A stretch of 64,000 bases of DNA from Psychromonas sp030397575 (GCF_046250175.1 NZ_CP176468.1); one strand, 5' to 3'; shown: positions 1-8,327, counted from the stretch's first letter. Program-made: numbers and translations. The notes: a model not told the origin generated them from the letters alone.

Positions 1-232
1 GACTCGCTACACCTTTCGCATTACCCGTTTGTGATGCGTAAAGGATAGTTAGCGTTTGACCTGCACTTTGTGTAGGAGCTGAAGCAGTTACTGGACCTTG
101 GCTTACGCCTGCTAGGTAACCACTAACCCATGCAGTTTGTACTGCATCTAAGCCTGCTGTTGCTTGTTGCAACTGAGTCAATTGTGACTCAGATAAAGGC
201 GATGTTAAAGCCGATAAATTGTTAAGTGCCAT
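1..232 (-). CDS. cysJ: Sulfite reductase flavoprotein alpha subunit, N-terminal fragment (cut by window edge)
   Basis: CysJ is the FAD/FMN subunit of cytoplasmic NADPH-sulfite reductase, which passes electrons from NADPH to the CysI haemoprotein in assimilatory sulfate reduction. Reading the minus strand from ATG at 232 gives about 77 residues. They match the E. coli CysJ N-terminus from memory: a leader with SESQLTQLQQAT, then the conserved AWVSGYLAGV segment, then the start of the flavodoxin domain with the FMN-phosphate loop ASQTGNAKGVA. The reading frame is open to the window edge, so the rest of the gene lies outside. A weak GGAAA ribosome site precedes the start. cysI and cysH would be expected beyond the left edge. 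Identity is confident despite the short fragment. Confidence 0.9.
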   Translation of the reverse strand, partial: MALNNLSALTSPLSESQLTQLQQATAGLDAVQTAWVSGYLAGVSQGPVTASAPTQSAGQTLTILYASQTGNAKGVAS

Positions 233-342
233 GAAGTAATTTCCACTATTACATTAAGATAAGCGGAGTTTACGCGAGGTTATTGAGAGGACAAAAGAAT
301 AAAAGTTACTCTTTTATAACTAAATGGCATTTAAAGTGTAGG

Positions 343-362
343 GTTAATAATCATTATCATTT
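343..362. promoter_or_regulatory. Possible Fur box upstream of cysJ
   Basis: On the minus strand the region reads AATGATAATGATTATTA, with two adjacent GATAAT/GATTAT hexamers resembling the classical Fur consensus of repeated NATWAT units. It lies about 110 bp upstream of the cysJ start and on the far side of the terminator of the 514-1125 gene, so cysJ is the only plausible target here. A single AT-rich match in AT-rich DNA is weak evidence. Confidence 0.3.
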
Positions 363-445
363 AAAGGCTTTTTTAAGCGGGAATAATATAATTAAGGGAG
401 TAAGTTAAGAAGGGGAGAGTTTAGGGCTCGCTTTGTAGAGAGAAT

Positions 446-481
446 TAAAAAGCCACTAAAAGAAACAGTTAGTGGCTTTAA
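446..481 (-). terminator. Rho-independent terminator of the pspG-like/PCu(A)C/OMP cluster
   Basis: The inverted repeat AAAGCCACTAA / TTAGTGGCTTT has a 9-base loop and, on the minus strand, is followed by a T run. It sits about 35 bp past the stop of the 514-1125 gene. Confidence 0.8.
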
Positions 482-513
482 CAAAACCTAAATAGAGTAG
501 TGTAAGCGAGTCA

Positions 514-1125
514 TTAGAAGTGTATTTCTACACCTGCAAATAAACCTTTTACCTCTTGTGTACTGTTAGTGTGGTTAAGGTCTAACTCTTGTAGTTTGTA
601 ACCGGCACGTGCTGATACATTAATAAATGGTGAGTCTGGGTTAAATGTATAAGCCAAGCCAATTTCAGTATCTAAGTAATCATCGCTAGTTACTGAGCCT
701 GCGATTACTTCAGCAAAGGCATGCATGCTGACACCTGGTACGTGTAATTTAGCTGCACCGTAAGCTTGTGCAATTGAAGCGCTTTCATTAAAACCATCTG
801 CATCTGTGTAAGCGACACCTAAGTCAACTTCTACTAGGTCATTATCTAAAATTTCGTAGTATAAGATCGCATTTTTTGCTTGGCTATCTTCAGTGGTAAA
901 GTCATCGTTTTGTAAATCAGAAAACTTAATTTTACCGTTTGGGATAAGTGGAATGAAATGTTCAAATGCAATGTAACCAGAGATGTTATTTGAACGGTCC
1001 GATTGGCCTTGGTATGTTGTTTCGTTAGTATTGTAATCAATACCTGCATAAACACCTAAGAAATCAGCCATTGCTGGCATGCTCATTGTAGCTGCTACCG
1101 CAGCGGCTAAAATTTGTTTTTTCAT
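514..1125 (-). CDS. Small outer-membrane beta-barrel protein (GlyGly-type OMP family)
   Basis: This 203-residue protein has a clear Sec signal peptide (MKKQILAAAVAATMSMPAMA, cleavage before DFLG). The mature part has alternating hydrophobic strands and ends in HF, the aromatic C-terminus recognised by the BAM complex, so it should be an outer-membrane barrel. The N-terminal GVYAGIDY start and the IPLIPNGKIKFSDL segment resemble the TIGR04219-type OMP family known from marine gammaproteobacteria; this is a recollection. No ligand or function is known to me. It is the last gene of a minus-strand cluster, 29 bp after the PCu(A)C gene, and is followed by a good terminator. A ribosome site AAGGA lies 12 bp upstream of the ATG. 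Confidence 0.7.
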   Translation of the reverse strand: MKKQILAAAVAATMSMPAMADFLGVYAGIDYNTNETTYQGQSDRSNNISGYIAFEHFIPLIPNGKIKFSDLQNDDFTTEDSQAKNAILYYEILDNDLVEVDLGVAYTDADGFNESASIAQAYGAAKLHVPGVSMHAFAEVIAGSVTSDDYLDTEIGLAYTFNPDSPFINVSARAGYKLQELDLNHTNSTQEVKGLFAGVEIHF

Positions 1126-1154
1126 AATAGGAAATTCCTTTGTGATCTCAATTA

Positions 1155-1610
1155 TTATTGGTGCTTAGTATCTGATTTTTTGTGAGACATTGTAATTTTT
1201 TGTATTGGTGCTGTAGTTTCGATTGCATCTCCATTATCAAAATAGAGTGTAATATCAACACTGTCACCGGCAACCAAATCATTCTTTAAACCTAAAAACA
1301 TGACATGGTAACCACCAGGTTGTAACTGTACGCTATTATGCCCCTTTATGAGTATAGACTCAACCTGGCGCATTTTCATCAAACCATCTTCACTAATGTG
1401 TGTATGTAGCTCAACACGATCTGCTATATCACTACTGACAGAGACTAATTTAACAGTTTCTTCGCTTTGGTTTTCTATTGTAAGAAAAGCGGCGCTATTT
1501 TTAACATGTGGTGGAGTCGCTCTAACATATTGCTCACTTACCATTAACGCTGCTGCAAAGCTATTTAGTGAAAACAAGAGTGAGCAAGCAACTAAAACGA
1601 AACGACTCAT
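1155..1610 (-). CDS. Periplasmic PCu(A)C-type copper chaperone
   Basis: PCu(A)C proteins (DUF461) bind Cu(I) in the periplasm and deliver it to the CuA site of cytochrome c oxidases or to related copper proteins. This protein has 151 residues. A signal peptide covers about residues 1-20. The diagnostic copper motif H-x10-M-x21-H-x-M is perfect: H69, M80, H102 and M104. The His-rich tail (KKSDTKHQ) may add metal affinity. The start codon overlaps the stop of the upstream pspG-like gene in ATGA, and AAGGA lies 6 bp before the ATG, so the two are probably translationally coupled. No Sco or oxidase genes are adjacent, so the recipient of the copper is unknown. Confidence 0.88.
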   Translation of the reverse strand: MSRFVLVACSLLFSLNSFAAALMVSEQYVRATPPHVKNSAAFLTIENQSEETVKLVSVSSDIADRVELHTHISEDGLMKMRQVESILIKGHNSVQLQPGGYHVMFLGLKNDLVAGDSVDITLYFDNGDAIETTAPIQKITMSHKKSDTKHQ

Positions 1611-1816
1611 GGTTTTTCCTTGTCATGTTTAAAGAAGTAATAATAAATAAGATAGCCGAGTAGTATCCAAATACCAAATTTAAATAAGAAAGAAAGTGCG
1701 CCAACTAATATAAAGCAGGCAATCATAATAACCGCAATGACGGCTAAGCTTAGTACAGATATGCCAAACATAAAAAGTACAAATGCGGACATGAGTAGTG
1801 CAAAAAGCTCAAACAT
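1607..1816 (-). CDS. pspG: Small inner-membrane protein resembling phage-shock protein G
   Basis: The 69-residue protein is almost entirely hydrophobic, with two or three membrane segments and a short charged tail (KHDKEKP). Its layout (start MFELF, a GISVLSLAVIAV segment, a FKFGIWILLGYL segment) follows E. coli PspG (start MLELL, then GVSLLGIIAALVV, then IKLLPWLLLAIAV) position for position from memory. PspG is an effector of the phage-shock envelope-stress response in the inner membrane. E. coli pspG is driven by a PspF-dependent sigma-54 promoter, but I see no clear GG-N10-GC element upstream here. It overlaps the PCu(A)C gene by four bases, which is an unusual partner. The alternative is an unrelated small membrane protein. 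Confidence 0.6.
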   Translation of the reverse strand: MFELFALLMSAFVLFMFGISVLSLAVIAVIMIACFILVGALSFLFKFGIWILLGYLIYYYFFKHDKEKP

Positions 1817-1883
1817 TTGAATCTCCTATAATAGTGAATAGACCATTTCATATATTGCTGTTGATTGATTTAGCTCGGCATAT

Positions 1884-1920
1884 ACAAAAAATGCAAAGTA
1901 CAGTGACTGTACTTTGCATT
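1884..1920 (-). terminator. Terminator of ilvIH
   Basis: A perfect palindrome (AATGCAAAGTACAGT, one base, then its complement; 1890-1920) is followed on the minus strand by TTTTTT. It lies 58 bp past the ilvH stop. The plus-strand side lacks a T run, so it acts mainly on ilvIH. Confidence 0.85.
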
Positions 1921-1978
1921 AATTATACTGATATTAACTTAAATTACTTAGCGAGTTTATCTAAGCTAATCTGTTGTA

Positions 1979-2479
1979 TTAAGCTCGTAAAGACTTATCG
2001 CCACGAGCAATACCACACACACCTGAACGAACCATTTCAACTATTTCGCTTGATTCATCCATTGTTGCTACAAATGCATCTAGTTTTGCACCTGCACCAG
2101 TTAACTGAATCGTGTATAAGTTTTGTGTAATATCAACTATTTGACCACGATAAATATCACTTGTGCGTTTCACTTCTTCACGCGCTTCACTACCAAGGGT
2201 ACGTACTTTAAGTAGTAACAATTCACGTTCAACATGCGGTGTTTGTGTCAACTCTGAAACGCGTAATACATCAACTAATTTGTGTAATTGTTTCATCATT
2301 TGCTCAAGCGTTGCGTTATCAACCACATCAGTGGTGATAGTCATACGTGACAAAGTATTATCGTTGGTTGGGGATACGGTTAATGACTCAATGTTATAAC
2401 CACGTTGTGCGAATAAACCTACAACACGTGCAAGTGAGCCTGATTCATTCTCAATTAATACAGAAATAATTCTACGCAT
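1979..2479 (-). CDS. ilvH: Acetolactate synthase III, small regulatory subunit
   Basis: IlvH is the regulatory subunit that activates acetohydroxyacid synthase and confers valine feedback inhibition in branched-chain amino acid synthesis. It has 166 residues, against 163 in E. coli. The N-terminal ACT domain begins MRRIISVLIENESGSLARV and contains the conserved GLFAQRGYNIESLTV segment. The second half shows KLDAFVATM and ends near VRSGVCGIARGDKSLR, as in the family. The ORF overlaps the end of ilvI by 8 bp, so the two are co-translated. A strong terminator follows. Confidence 0.96.
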   Translation of the reverse strand: MRRIISVLIENESGSLARVVGLFAQRGYNIESLTVSPTNDNTLSRMTITTDVVDNATLEQMMKQLHKLVDVLRVSELTQTPHVERELLLLKVRTLGSEAREEVKRTSDIYRGQIVDITQNLYTIQLTGAGAKLDAFVATMDESSEIVEMVRSGVCGIARGDKSLRA

Positions 2480-4196
2480 CAGTTTGCTCCGTTTTGCTTA
2501 GGTACATGTCTTCCATACTGCCGAATTTAACTTGCATTGGATAAACGTGCTCTTCAGGGTCAATTGCAACATCGACAAACACCACACGATCTTTCAATTC
2601 AAATGCACGTGTGAGTGCAGGCTCAAGCTCATCAATGGTATCTACTTTAATACCAATATGGTTATAAGCTTCTGATAATTTAACGAAATCAGGCACACTA
2701 TCCATGTAAGAGTGAGATTGACGGCCACCGTAAAACATTTTTTGCCACTGTTTTACCATACCTAATGAACGGTTATTTAATAATAAGATAACAACTGGAA
2801 TATTGTATTGCATACAAGTAGATAACTCTTGAATATTCATTTGAATAGAGCCATCGCCTGTAACACAAACTACCGGACGATCTGGGAATGCAATTTTACA
2901 ACCCATTGCTGCTGGTAAACCGAAACCCATTGTGCCTGCACCACCAGAGTTGATCCATTGGCGAGGTTCTTTGAATGGGTAATATTGTGCTGCAACCATT
3001 TGATGTTGACCAACATCCGATGTCACAATGGCATCACCTTTTGTTACCTTGTATAAACATTCAATCACTTGTTGTGGTTTGATATGCGTATCTGACGTTT
3101 GGTAAGCAAGGCAGTCTTTAGCGCGCCATTCATTGATTTGATCCCACCAAGCGGCAATGTCTTTGCTGTCATTAGATGCTTTAGTTTCATCAATCAGATC
3201 TAACATCTGTTGTAATACCACTTCAACACTACCTACAATCGGTAAGTCAGCATGGATATTTTTTGAAATAGACGTTGGGTCGATATCAATGTGCATGATC
3301 TTTGCGTTTGGACAGAATTTATCTACGTTATTAGTTACTCGGTCATCAAAGCGTGCACCACATGCAAAGATTAAATCTGCATTATGCATTGAACGGTTCG
3401 CTTCATAAGTACCGTGCATACCTAACATACCGATAAATTGCTCGTGCTCACCAGGGAATGCGCCAAGGCCCATTAGGGTATTGGTAACTGGTAAGTTTAG
3501 TTTTTCAGCAAGTTGTAATACTTGTTTTGAGGCATTGGCAATGATTGCGCCACCACCTACGTATAAAACAGGTTTTTTAGCACTTACTAATGCTGCAACA
3601 GCACGTTTGATTTGTCCTTTATGGCCGCTTAGTGTTGGGTTGTATGAGCGTAAGCTAACACTTTCAGGATATTCATAAGGGAATTTGTTAAGTGGGTTTT
3701 GTACATCTTTTGGTAGGTCAATAACTACCGGGCCAGGTCGGCCTGTCGATGCAATATAAAACGCTTTTTTGATCGCCTTTGGAATATCTTCCGCAGTACG
3801 ACAAGAGAAACTGTGTTTTACAACTGGGCGAGAAACACCAATCATATCTGTTTCTTGGAAGGCATCATCACCAATCCAAAAAGTCGGTACTTGACCTGAT
3901 AAAACAACTAATGGAATAGAGTCCATATAAGCGGTTGCAATACCGGTAATACAGTTTGTAGCGCCTGGTCCTGCTGTTACTAATACACAGCCAACTTTAC
4001 CAGTTGAGCGTGAATAAGCATCTGCCATGTGTACAGCAGCTTGTTCATGACGTACTAAAAAGTGTTCGATTTCATCAGATTGAAAGATTGCGTCGTATAT
4101 ATCTAATACTGAACCGCCAGGGTAGCCAAAGATATGTTCTATACCTTCATCCTGTAAAGAGCGCACTACCATTTCTGCGCCTGAGAGCATTTCCAT
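2472..4196 (-). CDS. ilvI: Acetolactate synthase III, large catalytic subunit
   Basis: This ThDP- and FAD-dependent enzyme condenses two pyruvates to acetolactate, or pyruvate with 2-ketobutyrate to acetohydroxybutyrate, as the first common step of valine, leucine and isoleucine synthesis. It has 574 residues, the same length as E. coli IlvI. The catalytic glutamate is E51 in LVRHEQAAVHMADAY. The ThDP/Mg2+ motif GDGSIQMNIQELST with a later LLNN lies near residues 440-470. The ATG at 4196 has AAGGA 7 bp upstream. ilvH overlaps its 3' end. The 440-bp upstream region contains two copies of a short palindrome described separately. Confidence 0.97.
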   Translation of the reverse strand: MEMLSGAEMVVRSLQDEGIEHIFGYPGGSVLDIYDAIFQSDEIEHFLVRHEQAAVHMADAYSRSTGKVGCVLVTAGPGATNCITGIATAYMDSIPLVVLSGQVPTFWIGDDAFQETDMIGVSRPVVKHSFSCRTAEDIPKAIKKAFYIASTGRPGPVVIDLPKDVQNPLNKFPYEYPESVSLRSYNPTLSGHKGQIKRAVAALVSAKKPVLYVGGGAIIANASKQVLQLAEKLNLPVTNTLMGLGAFPGEHEQFIGMLGMHGTYEANRSMHNADLIFACGARFDDRVTNNVDKFCPNAKIMHIDIDPTSISKNIHADLPIVGSVEVVLQQMLDLIDETKASNDSKDIAAWWDQINEWRAKDCLAYQTSDTHIKPQQVIECLYKVTKGDAIVTSDVGQHQMVAAQYYPFKEPRQWINSGGAGTMGFGLPAAMGCKIAFPDRPVVCVTGDGSIQMNIQELSTCMQYNIPVVILLLNNRSLGMVKQWQKMFYGGRQSHSYMDSVPDFVKLSEAYNHIGIKVDTIDELEPALTRAFELKDRVVFVDVAIDPEEHVYPMQVKFGSMEDMYLSKTEQTDA

Positions 4197-4639
4197 GAGT
4201 TGTATCCTTATACAATCGGTTAATTGCGTCGTTTTCTACCTGTATCGGGTAGAAGCGAACCTTGTGTAAATGAATCACTAACGTGACGTTAATGAAGCTC
4301 TAACTTTACGTTAATCAAATTAAAATGCATCCTATAATTGCTATTTATTAGCCTTTTTTATTGACTTATTTGTGGTCTATCCAGTTTTTATTAATAAATT
4401 TTAGGATTGATATATTTTTCGCTTACTGATTGTTTTGCTAGGTTGATGTTTTTTTGTAATCCAATTCACTGTTTTAGGCGTATTACTGCAACAGACTAAG
4501 GCTTTATATTGGCTTTATTGGTTGTTAATAAAAATTGTTGTCGTGAACTCCTTACAAATTCTCATTGTTCTCTATTTATTTACGTAATAATTGGTTAAAA
4601 TTCGGCTCTTTTTATTAATAAAACAAATAGCGAGTATTG
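4197..4639. other. Intergenic region between divergent ilvIH and prfB
   Basis: I see no gene in these 443 bp. On the ilvI side there is a small hairpin in the leader (TTCTACC / GGTAGAA, 4234-4254) without a T run, and two TAAC-ACGTTA palindromes (4279-4313). The remainder is AT-rich and would hold the promoters of both ilvI and prfB. Confidence 0.5.
4279..4313. promoter_or_regulatory. Paired palindromic sites upstream of ilvI, candidate operator
   Basis: TAACGTGACGTTA at 4279-4291 is a perfect 6-1-6 palindrome. TAACTTTACGTTA at 4301-4313 is a second, slightly degenerate copy exactly 22 bp away, or two helical turns. They lie 83-117 bp upstream of the ilvI start. The spacing suits a dimeric or oligomeric regulator. 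In E. coli ilvIH is controlled by Lrp, but this sequence does not obviously match the Lrp consensus, so the protein is unknown. Confidence 0.4.
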
Positions 4640-5738
4640 ATGTTTGAAGTAAACCCAATTCTTAATCAACTTAAAGACCTAACTGAGCGTGCTGAAATGC
4701 TTAGGGGGTACCTTTGACTACGACGCTAAACTAGAGCGTTTAGAAGAAGTAAGTCGCGAGTTAGAATCATCTGAAGTATGGAATGATCCAGATTATGCTC
4801 AAGCTTTAGGTAAAGAGCGTAGTAGTCTTGAGTTAGTGGTTAAAACCATTGATGCCTTAACTGCCGGCACTGACGACATTGAAATGTTAGTTGAGATGGC
4901 TGTTGAGGAAAATGATCAAGATACTTTTGATGAAGCAATTAAAGAAGCAAACGACCTAGAAAAGCAATTAGAAGTACTTGAGTTTCGTCGTATGTTCTCT
5001 GGCAAGCAGGATGCGTGCTCTTGTTACCTTGATATTCAATCAGGCTCTGGCGGTACAGAAGCACAGGATTGGGCAAACATGTTACTGCGTATGTATTTAC
5101 GTTGGGGCGAAGCTAACGGGTATAAAACTGAGTTAATGGAAGCTACGCCTGGTGATGTTGCTGGTATTAAAGGTGCGACGATCCGTTTTAGCGGTGAATA
5201 TGCATATGGTTGGTTACGTACTGAAACCGGCGTTCATCGCTTAGTACGAAAATCACCTTTTGATTCATCTGGCAAACGTCATACTTCATTTGCTTCTGCT
5301 TTTATCTACCCTGAAATTGACGATAATATTGATATTCAGATTAACCCAGCAGATCTACGTATTGATGTATATCGAGCGTCGGGAGCGGGTGGTCAGCACG
5401 TTAATACAACAGAATCTGCGGTGCGTATTACCCATACGCCAACGAATATTGTTGTACAATGTCAAAATGACCGCTCACAACATAAAAATAAAGATCAAGC
5501 GATGAAGCAGCTTCGCGCTAAACTCTATGAGCATGAGTTGCAGTTGCAGAACGCAGAAAAACAGATTAACGAAGATGGTAAGTCAGATATCGGATGGGGA
5601 AGTCAAATTCGTTCTTACGTATTAGATGATTCTCGTATCAAAGATTTACGTACTGGTGTTGAAAACCGTAATACGCAAGTGGTGTTAGACGGTGATTTAA
5701 ATAAATTTATTGAAGCCAGCTTAAAATCAGGTTTGTGA
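4640..5738 (+). CDS. prfB: Peptide chain release factor 2 (programmed +1 frameshift)
   Basis: RF2 reads UGA and UAA stop codons and triggers peptide release. The gene begins with ATG at 4640. Codons 1-25 are followed by an in-frame TGA at 4715-4717, and translation continues after a +1 shift at 4716, giving 365 residues, the same as E. coli RF2. The stop-codon-recognition tripeptide SPF is at about 205-207 and the catalytic GGQ at 250-252 (SGAGGQHVNTTESAV). Annotations that start at 4689 lose the true N-terminus. lysS follows after 61 bp, the conserved prfB-lysS arrangement. Confidence 0.97.
4703..4718 (+). other. RF2 autoregulatory +1 frameshift signal
   Basis: The site reads AGG GGG TAC CTT TGA C: an internal Shine-Dalgarno-like AGGGGG, the slippery CTT and a UGA followed by C. 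It differs from the usual bacterial signal only by TAC for TAT. Low RF2 stalls the ribosome at UGA, promotes the shift and raises RF2 synthesis. Confidence 0.95.
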
Positions 5739-5799
5739 TTTTAAGTCAGGTTTGCAATAACAATCATTTTAAAAATTGAAGTAAAAGATAGGAACTATC

Positions 5800-7317
5800 A
5801 TGTCAGAGCAAAACAAAGCAGAAGCACCACAGGTCGAGTTAAGCGAAATTCTTGCGCAACGTCTAACTAAGTTAGATGCAATGCGTGAAAAGGGACAAGC
5901 TTTCCCAAATGATTTCCGTCGTGAAAATATCTCTGACGATCTACATAAGCTATATGATGCAAAAAGCAAAGAAGAGTTAGAAGAGCTAGCAGTTGAAGTA
6001 AGTGTTGCTGGACGTATGATGACACGTCGTATTATGGGTAAAGCAAGTTTTGCGACTATCCAAGATATGGGCGGCCAAGTACAAGTTTATGTTGCACGTG
6101 ATAACTTGGCAGAAGGTTTTTACAATACTGAATTCAAAAAATGGGATTTAGGCGATATCGTGGGTGCGAAAGGTGTTTTATTTAAAACACAAACAGATGA
6201 ATTAAGTATTAAAGTGTCTGAAATTCGTATCCTAACTAAAGCGTTACGTCCACTACCAGACAAGTTCCACGGTTTGTCAGATACTGAAGCGTGTTACCGT
6301 CAGCGTTACCTTGACTTAATTGCTAATGAAGAATCTCGTAAAACATTTATTTTACGTAATAAGATAGTTAATGCGATTCGTACTTACCTAAACGACCGTC
6401 AGTTTATGGAAGTAGAAACACCTATGCTACAAGCGATTCCTGGTGGAGCAACGGCACGTCCATTTGAAACATTCCACAATGCGTTAGACTTACCTATGTA
6501 CTTACGTATTGCACCAGAATTAAATCTTAAGCGTTTAGTGGTTGGTGGTTTTGAGCGTGTATTTGAAATTAATCGTAGCTTCCGTAATGAAGGTGTTTCA
6601 ACACGTCATAATCCAGAATTCACAATGATCGAGTTCTACCAAGCATACGCTGATTACATTGACCTAATGAACTTAACTGAAGATATGTTACGTACTATTA
6701 CTGAAAACGTATTAGGTTCAAGTATCGTTAAATACGGTGAAGAAGAGTTTGATTTTGGCAAGCCATTTGTACGTTTAACCATGAAAGAGTCAATCTTAGA
6801 ATATAACGAAGGGATTGAAGCTGCTGAGTTAGATAGCATGGAAGGTTTAAAAGCATTAGCGAAACGCTTAGATATTCATATCAAAGATAGCTGGGGCGAA
6901 GGTAAAGTCTTAACAGAGATCTTTGAAGAGACGGCTGAGCACAAATTAATGCAGCCTACTTTCATTACTGCTTACCCTGCAGAGGTTTCACCGTTAGCAC
7001 GTCGTAACGATGATAACCCAGATGTAACAGACCGCTTTGAATTTTTCGTAGGCGGTCGTGAACTAGCAAATGGTTTCTCTGAGCTAAATGATGCACAAGA
7101 TCAAGCACAGCGTTTCATGGATCAAGTTGCACAAAAAGAATCAGGTGATGATGAAGCGATGTTCTACGATGCAGATTACATTACTGCTCTAGAGCATGGT
7201 TTACCACCAACAGCGGGTGAAGGTATTGGTATCGACCGTTTAGTGATGCTGTTTACAGATAGCCATACCATCCGTGATGTATTGCTATTCCCACATATGC
7301 GTCCACAAGCTAAATAA
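5800..7317 (+). CDS. lysS: Lysyl-tRNA synthetase, class II
   Basis: LysS charges tRNA-Lys in the cytoplasm. It has 505 residues, as in E. coli. The N-terminal OB anticodon-binding domain (about residues 65-150, with SVAGRMMTRRIMGKASFATIQ split across it) precedes the class II catalytic core. Motif 2 lies near residue 262 (FRNEGVSTRHNPEFTMIEFY) and motif 3 near 474 (GEGIGIDRLVMLFT). The start ATG has AGGA upstream. It lies 61 bp after prfB in the same orientation and is followed by a terminator, consistent with a two-gene operon. Confidence 0.97.
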   Translation: MSEQNKAEAPQVELSEILAQRLTKLDAMREKGQAFPNDFRRENISDDLHKLYDAKSKEELEELAVEVSVAGRMMTRRIMGKASFATIQDMGGQVQVYVARDNLAEGFYNTEFKKWDLGDIVGAKGVLFKTQTDELSIKVSEIRILTKALRPLPDKFHGLSDTEACYRQRYLDLIANEESRKTFILRNKIVNAIRTYLNDRQFMEVETPMLQAIPGGATARPFETFHNALDLPMYLRIAPELNLKRLVVGGFERVFEINRSFRNEGVSTRHNPEFTMIEFYQAYADYIDLMNLTEDMLRTITENVLGSSIVKYGEEEFDFGKPFVRLTMKESILEYNEGIEAAELDSMEGLKALAKRLDIHIKDSWGEGKVLTEIFEETAEHKLMQPTFITAYPAEVSPLARRNDDNPDVTDRFEFFVGGRELANGFSELNDAQDQAQRFMDQVAQKESGDDEAMFYDADYITALEHGLPPTAGEGIGIDRLVMLFTDSHTIRDVLLFPHMRPQAK

Positions 7318-7348
7318 TATAAGCGTTAATCGCTTTTATTGAGTATTT

Positions 7349-7375
7349 AAGCCTCGTTGATACGGGGCTTTTTTG
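7349..7375 (+). terminator. Terminator of prfB-lysS
   Basis: The stem AAGCCTCGT / ACGGGGCTT (with G-T pairs) is followed by TTTTTT, 32 bp after the lysS stop. A smaller hairpin AAGCG / CGCTT precedes it. Confidence 0.8.
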
Positions 7376-7978
7376 TGCCTATGATAATTGTATTAGTTAC
7401 GTATCGATTGTTATACCAGTTCTGTTAATTATCTACTCATCTAATTCACGGAGTTGGTATTATTTTAGCGTTGTCTGAGTTTCCTTTTGGCTATTAGCGA
7501 TTGGGCTGTCTATTAATACTTATTTATCAATACAAGCTCCCCAGTTTTCTCCCCACCATAACTGATTTATATCAGATGGCCATTATTCGCAATAAAGTTA
7601 AAAATAATGTCTATTTATTTGCAATGAAAATTAGTTGTGACCTAAGTCACTATATTTATGGCTCATCAGTTACTTTAACTTTTTACTATGATCATTTATT
7701 GATATTTATGAAGTTAGTCTAGCGCTATTGTATTGATTTAATGAAGTTGAAAAGCTCAAATGAAAAATATTAGTAATATTGTTTATAAATCAACTACATT
7801 TGTTTTTTGTATGTGAGATCTAAAGTATTTGATAACAACTTGATAAGTTTGAATTTGTGATGACTTTTTCTGAAATTTTTAAATATAGCCATAGGTCTTT
7901 TAGAGGACAATAACGCATACCAGCAAGGTGCGGCAGTTATTGTGAATAATTTTTAAATTAACTCTAAGGATATTAAAA
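7376..7978. other. Long AT-rich intergenic region upstream of the Cys-repeat gene
   Basis: About 600 bp without a convincing gene. An ORF opening with TTG at 7501 has no ribosome site and no recognisable sequence, and I do not call it. The region contains a short palindromic repeat (7411-7463) and the presumed promoter of the gene at 7979, whose elements I could not identify with confidence. Confidence 0.4.
7411..7463. repeat. Short palindromic dispersed repeat, family ATACCA
   Basis: The left arm (TTATACCAGTTCTGTTAATT) and the reverse complement of the right arm (AATACCAACTCCGTGAATTA) form an imperfect inverted repeat of about 52 bp. The left arm matches the left end of the element at 27184-27354 with three mismatches over about 28 bp, which makes this a dispersed family rather than a local hairpin. 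Confidence 0.55.
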
Positions 7979-8254
7979 ATGAAAAAGATACTAAAAAATA
8001 AACCTGCTGTTATCGCTGCTGGTATTGTAGGCGCTGTTTTATCTATTAACCCTGCTGTAGCTTCATGCGGTGCTTCTTGTGATGTGTTTTGCTCTCCATG
8101 TAAAGCTAAATCCACAAAAGTCGTTAACCCATGTGCCGCAGCTAATCCTTGCGCAGCGAAAAACCCGTGTGCCGCAGCTAATCCTTGCACAGCGAAAAAC
8201 CCGTGTGCCGCAACTAACCCTTGCGCAGCGAAAAATCCATGTGCAGCAAAATAA
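7979..8254 (+). CDS. Exported Cys-rich peptide with seven NPC hexad repeats, function unknown
   Basis: The 91-residue product has a Sec-type signal (MKK..., hydrophobic stretch about residues 9-28). It then has a Cys cluster C30, C34, C38 and C41, a spacer, and from N50 to the C-terminus seven hexads NPC-A-A-(A/K/T), with cysteines every six residues (C52, 58, 64, 70, 76, 82, 88). VASC at 27-30 could be a weak lipobox, so it may be a lipoprotein anchored at C30. The ribosome site AAGGA is good. The DNA repeats in about 36-base units. The design resembles metal-binding or post-translationally modified precursor peptides; I know of no proven function. It precedes a His-rich conserved protein, with a hairpin between them. 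Confidence 0.7.
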   Translation: MKKILKNKPAVIAAGIVGAVLSINPAVASCGASCDVFCSPCKAKSTKVVNPCAAANPCAAKNPCAAANPCTAKNPCAATNPCAAKNPCAAK

Positions 8255-8290
8255 GCGTTATGCGTTGTAACGATTGATAAGCGGTATTAA

Positions 8291-8327
8291 ATAATGGTGT
8301 ATTACTTTTACACCATTATATTTTTAT
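8291..8327 (+). terminator. Intercistronic hairpin with T run
   Basis: The stem ATAATGGTGTA / TACACCATTAT is followed by ATTTTTATTTA. It lies between the Cys-repeat gene and the downstream gene, 37 bp past the first stop and 19 bp before the second start. It could be a full terminator or an attenuator that keeps the small peptide in excess. Confidence 0.65.

Noticed and set aside
1817..1890. Sigma-54 promoter upstream of the pspG-like gene
   Set aside because: No GG-N10-GC element in the correct orientation.
7501..7722. 73-residue ORF upstream of the Cys-repeat gene
   Set aside because: TTG start without ribosome site, no family resemblance, and AT-rich random composition.
8070..8270. Second reading frame through the Cys-repeat gene
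   Set aside because: It mirrors the DNA repeat, has no ribosome site, and the other frame has a signal peptide and SD.
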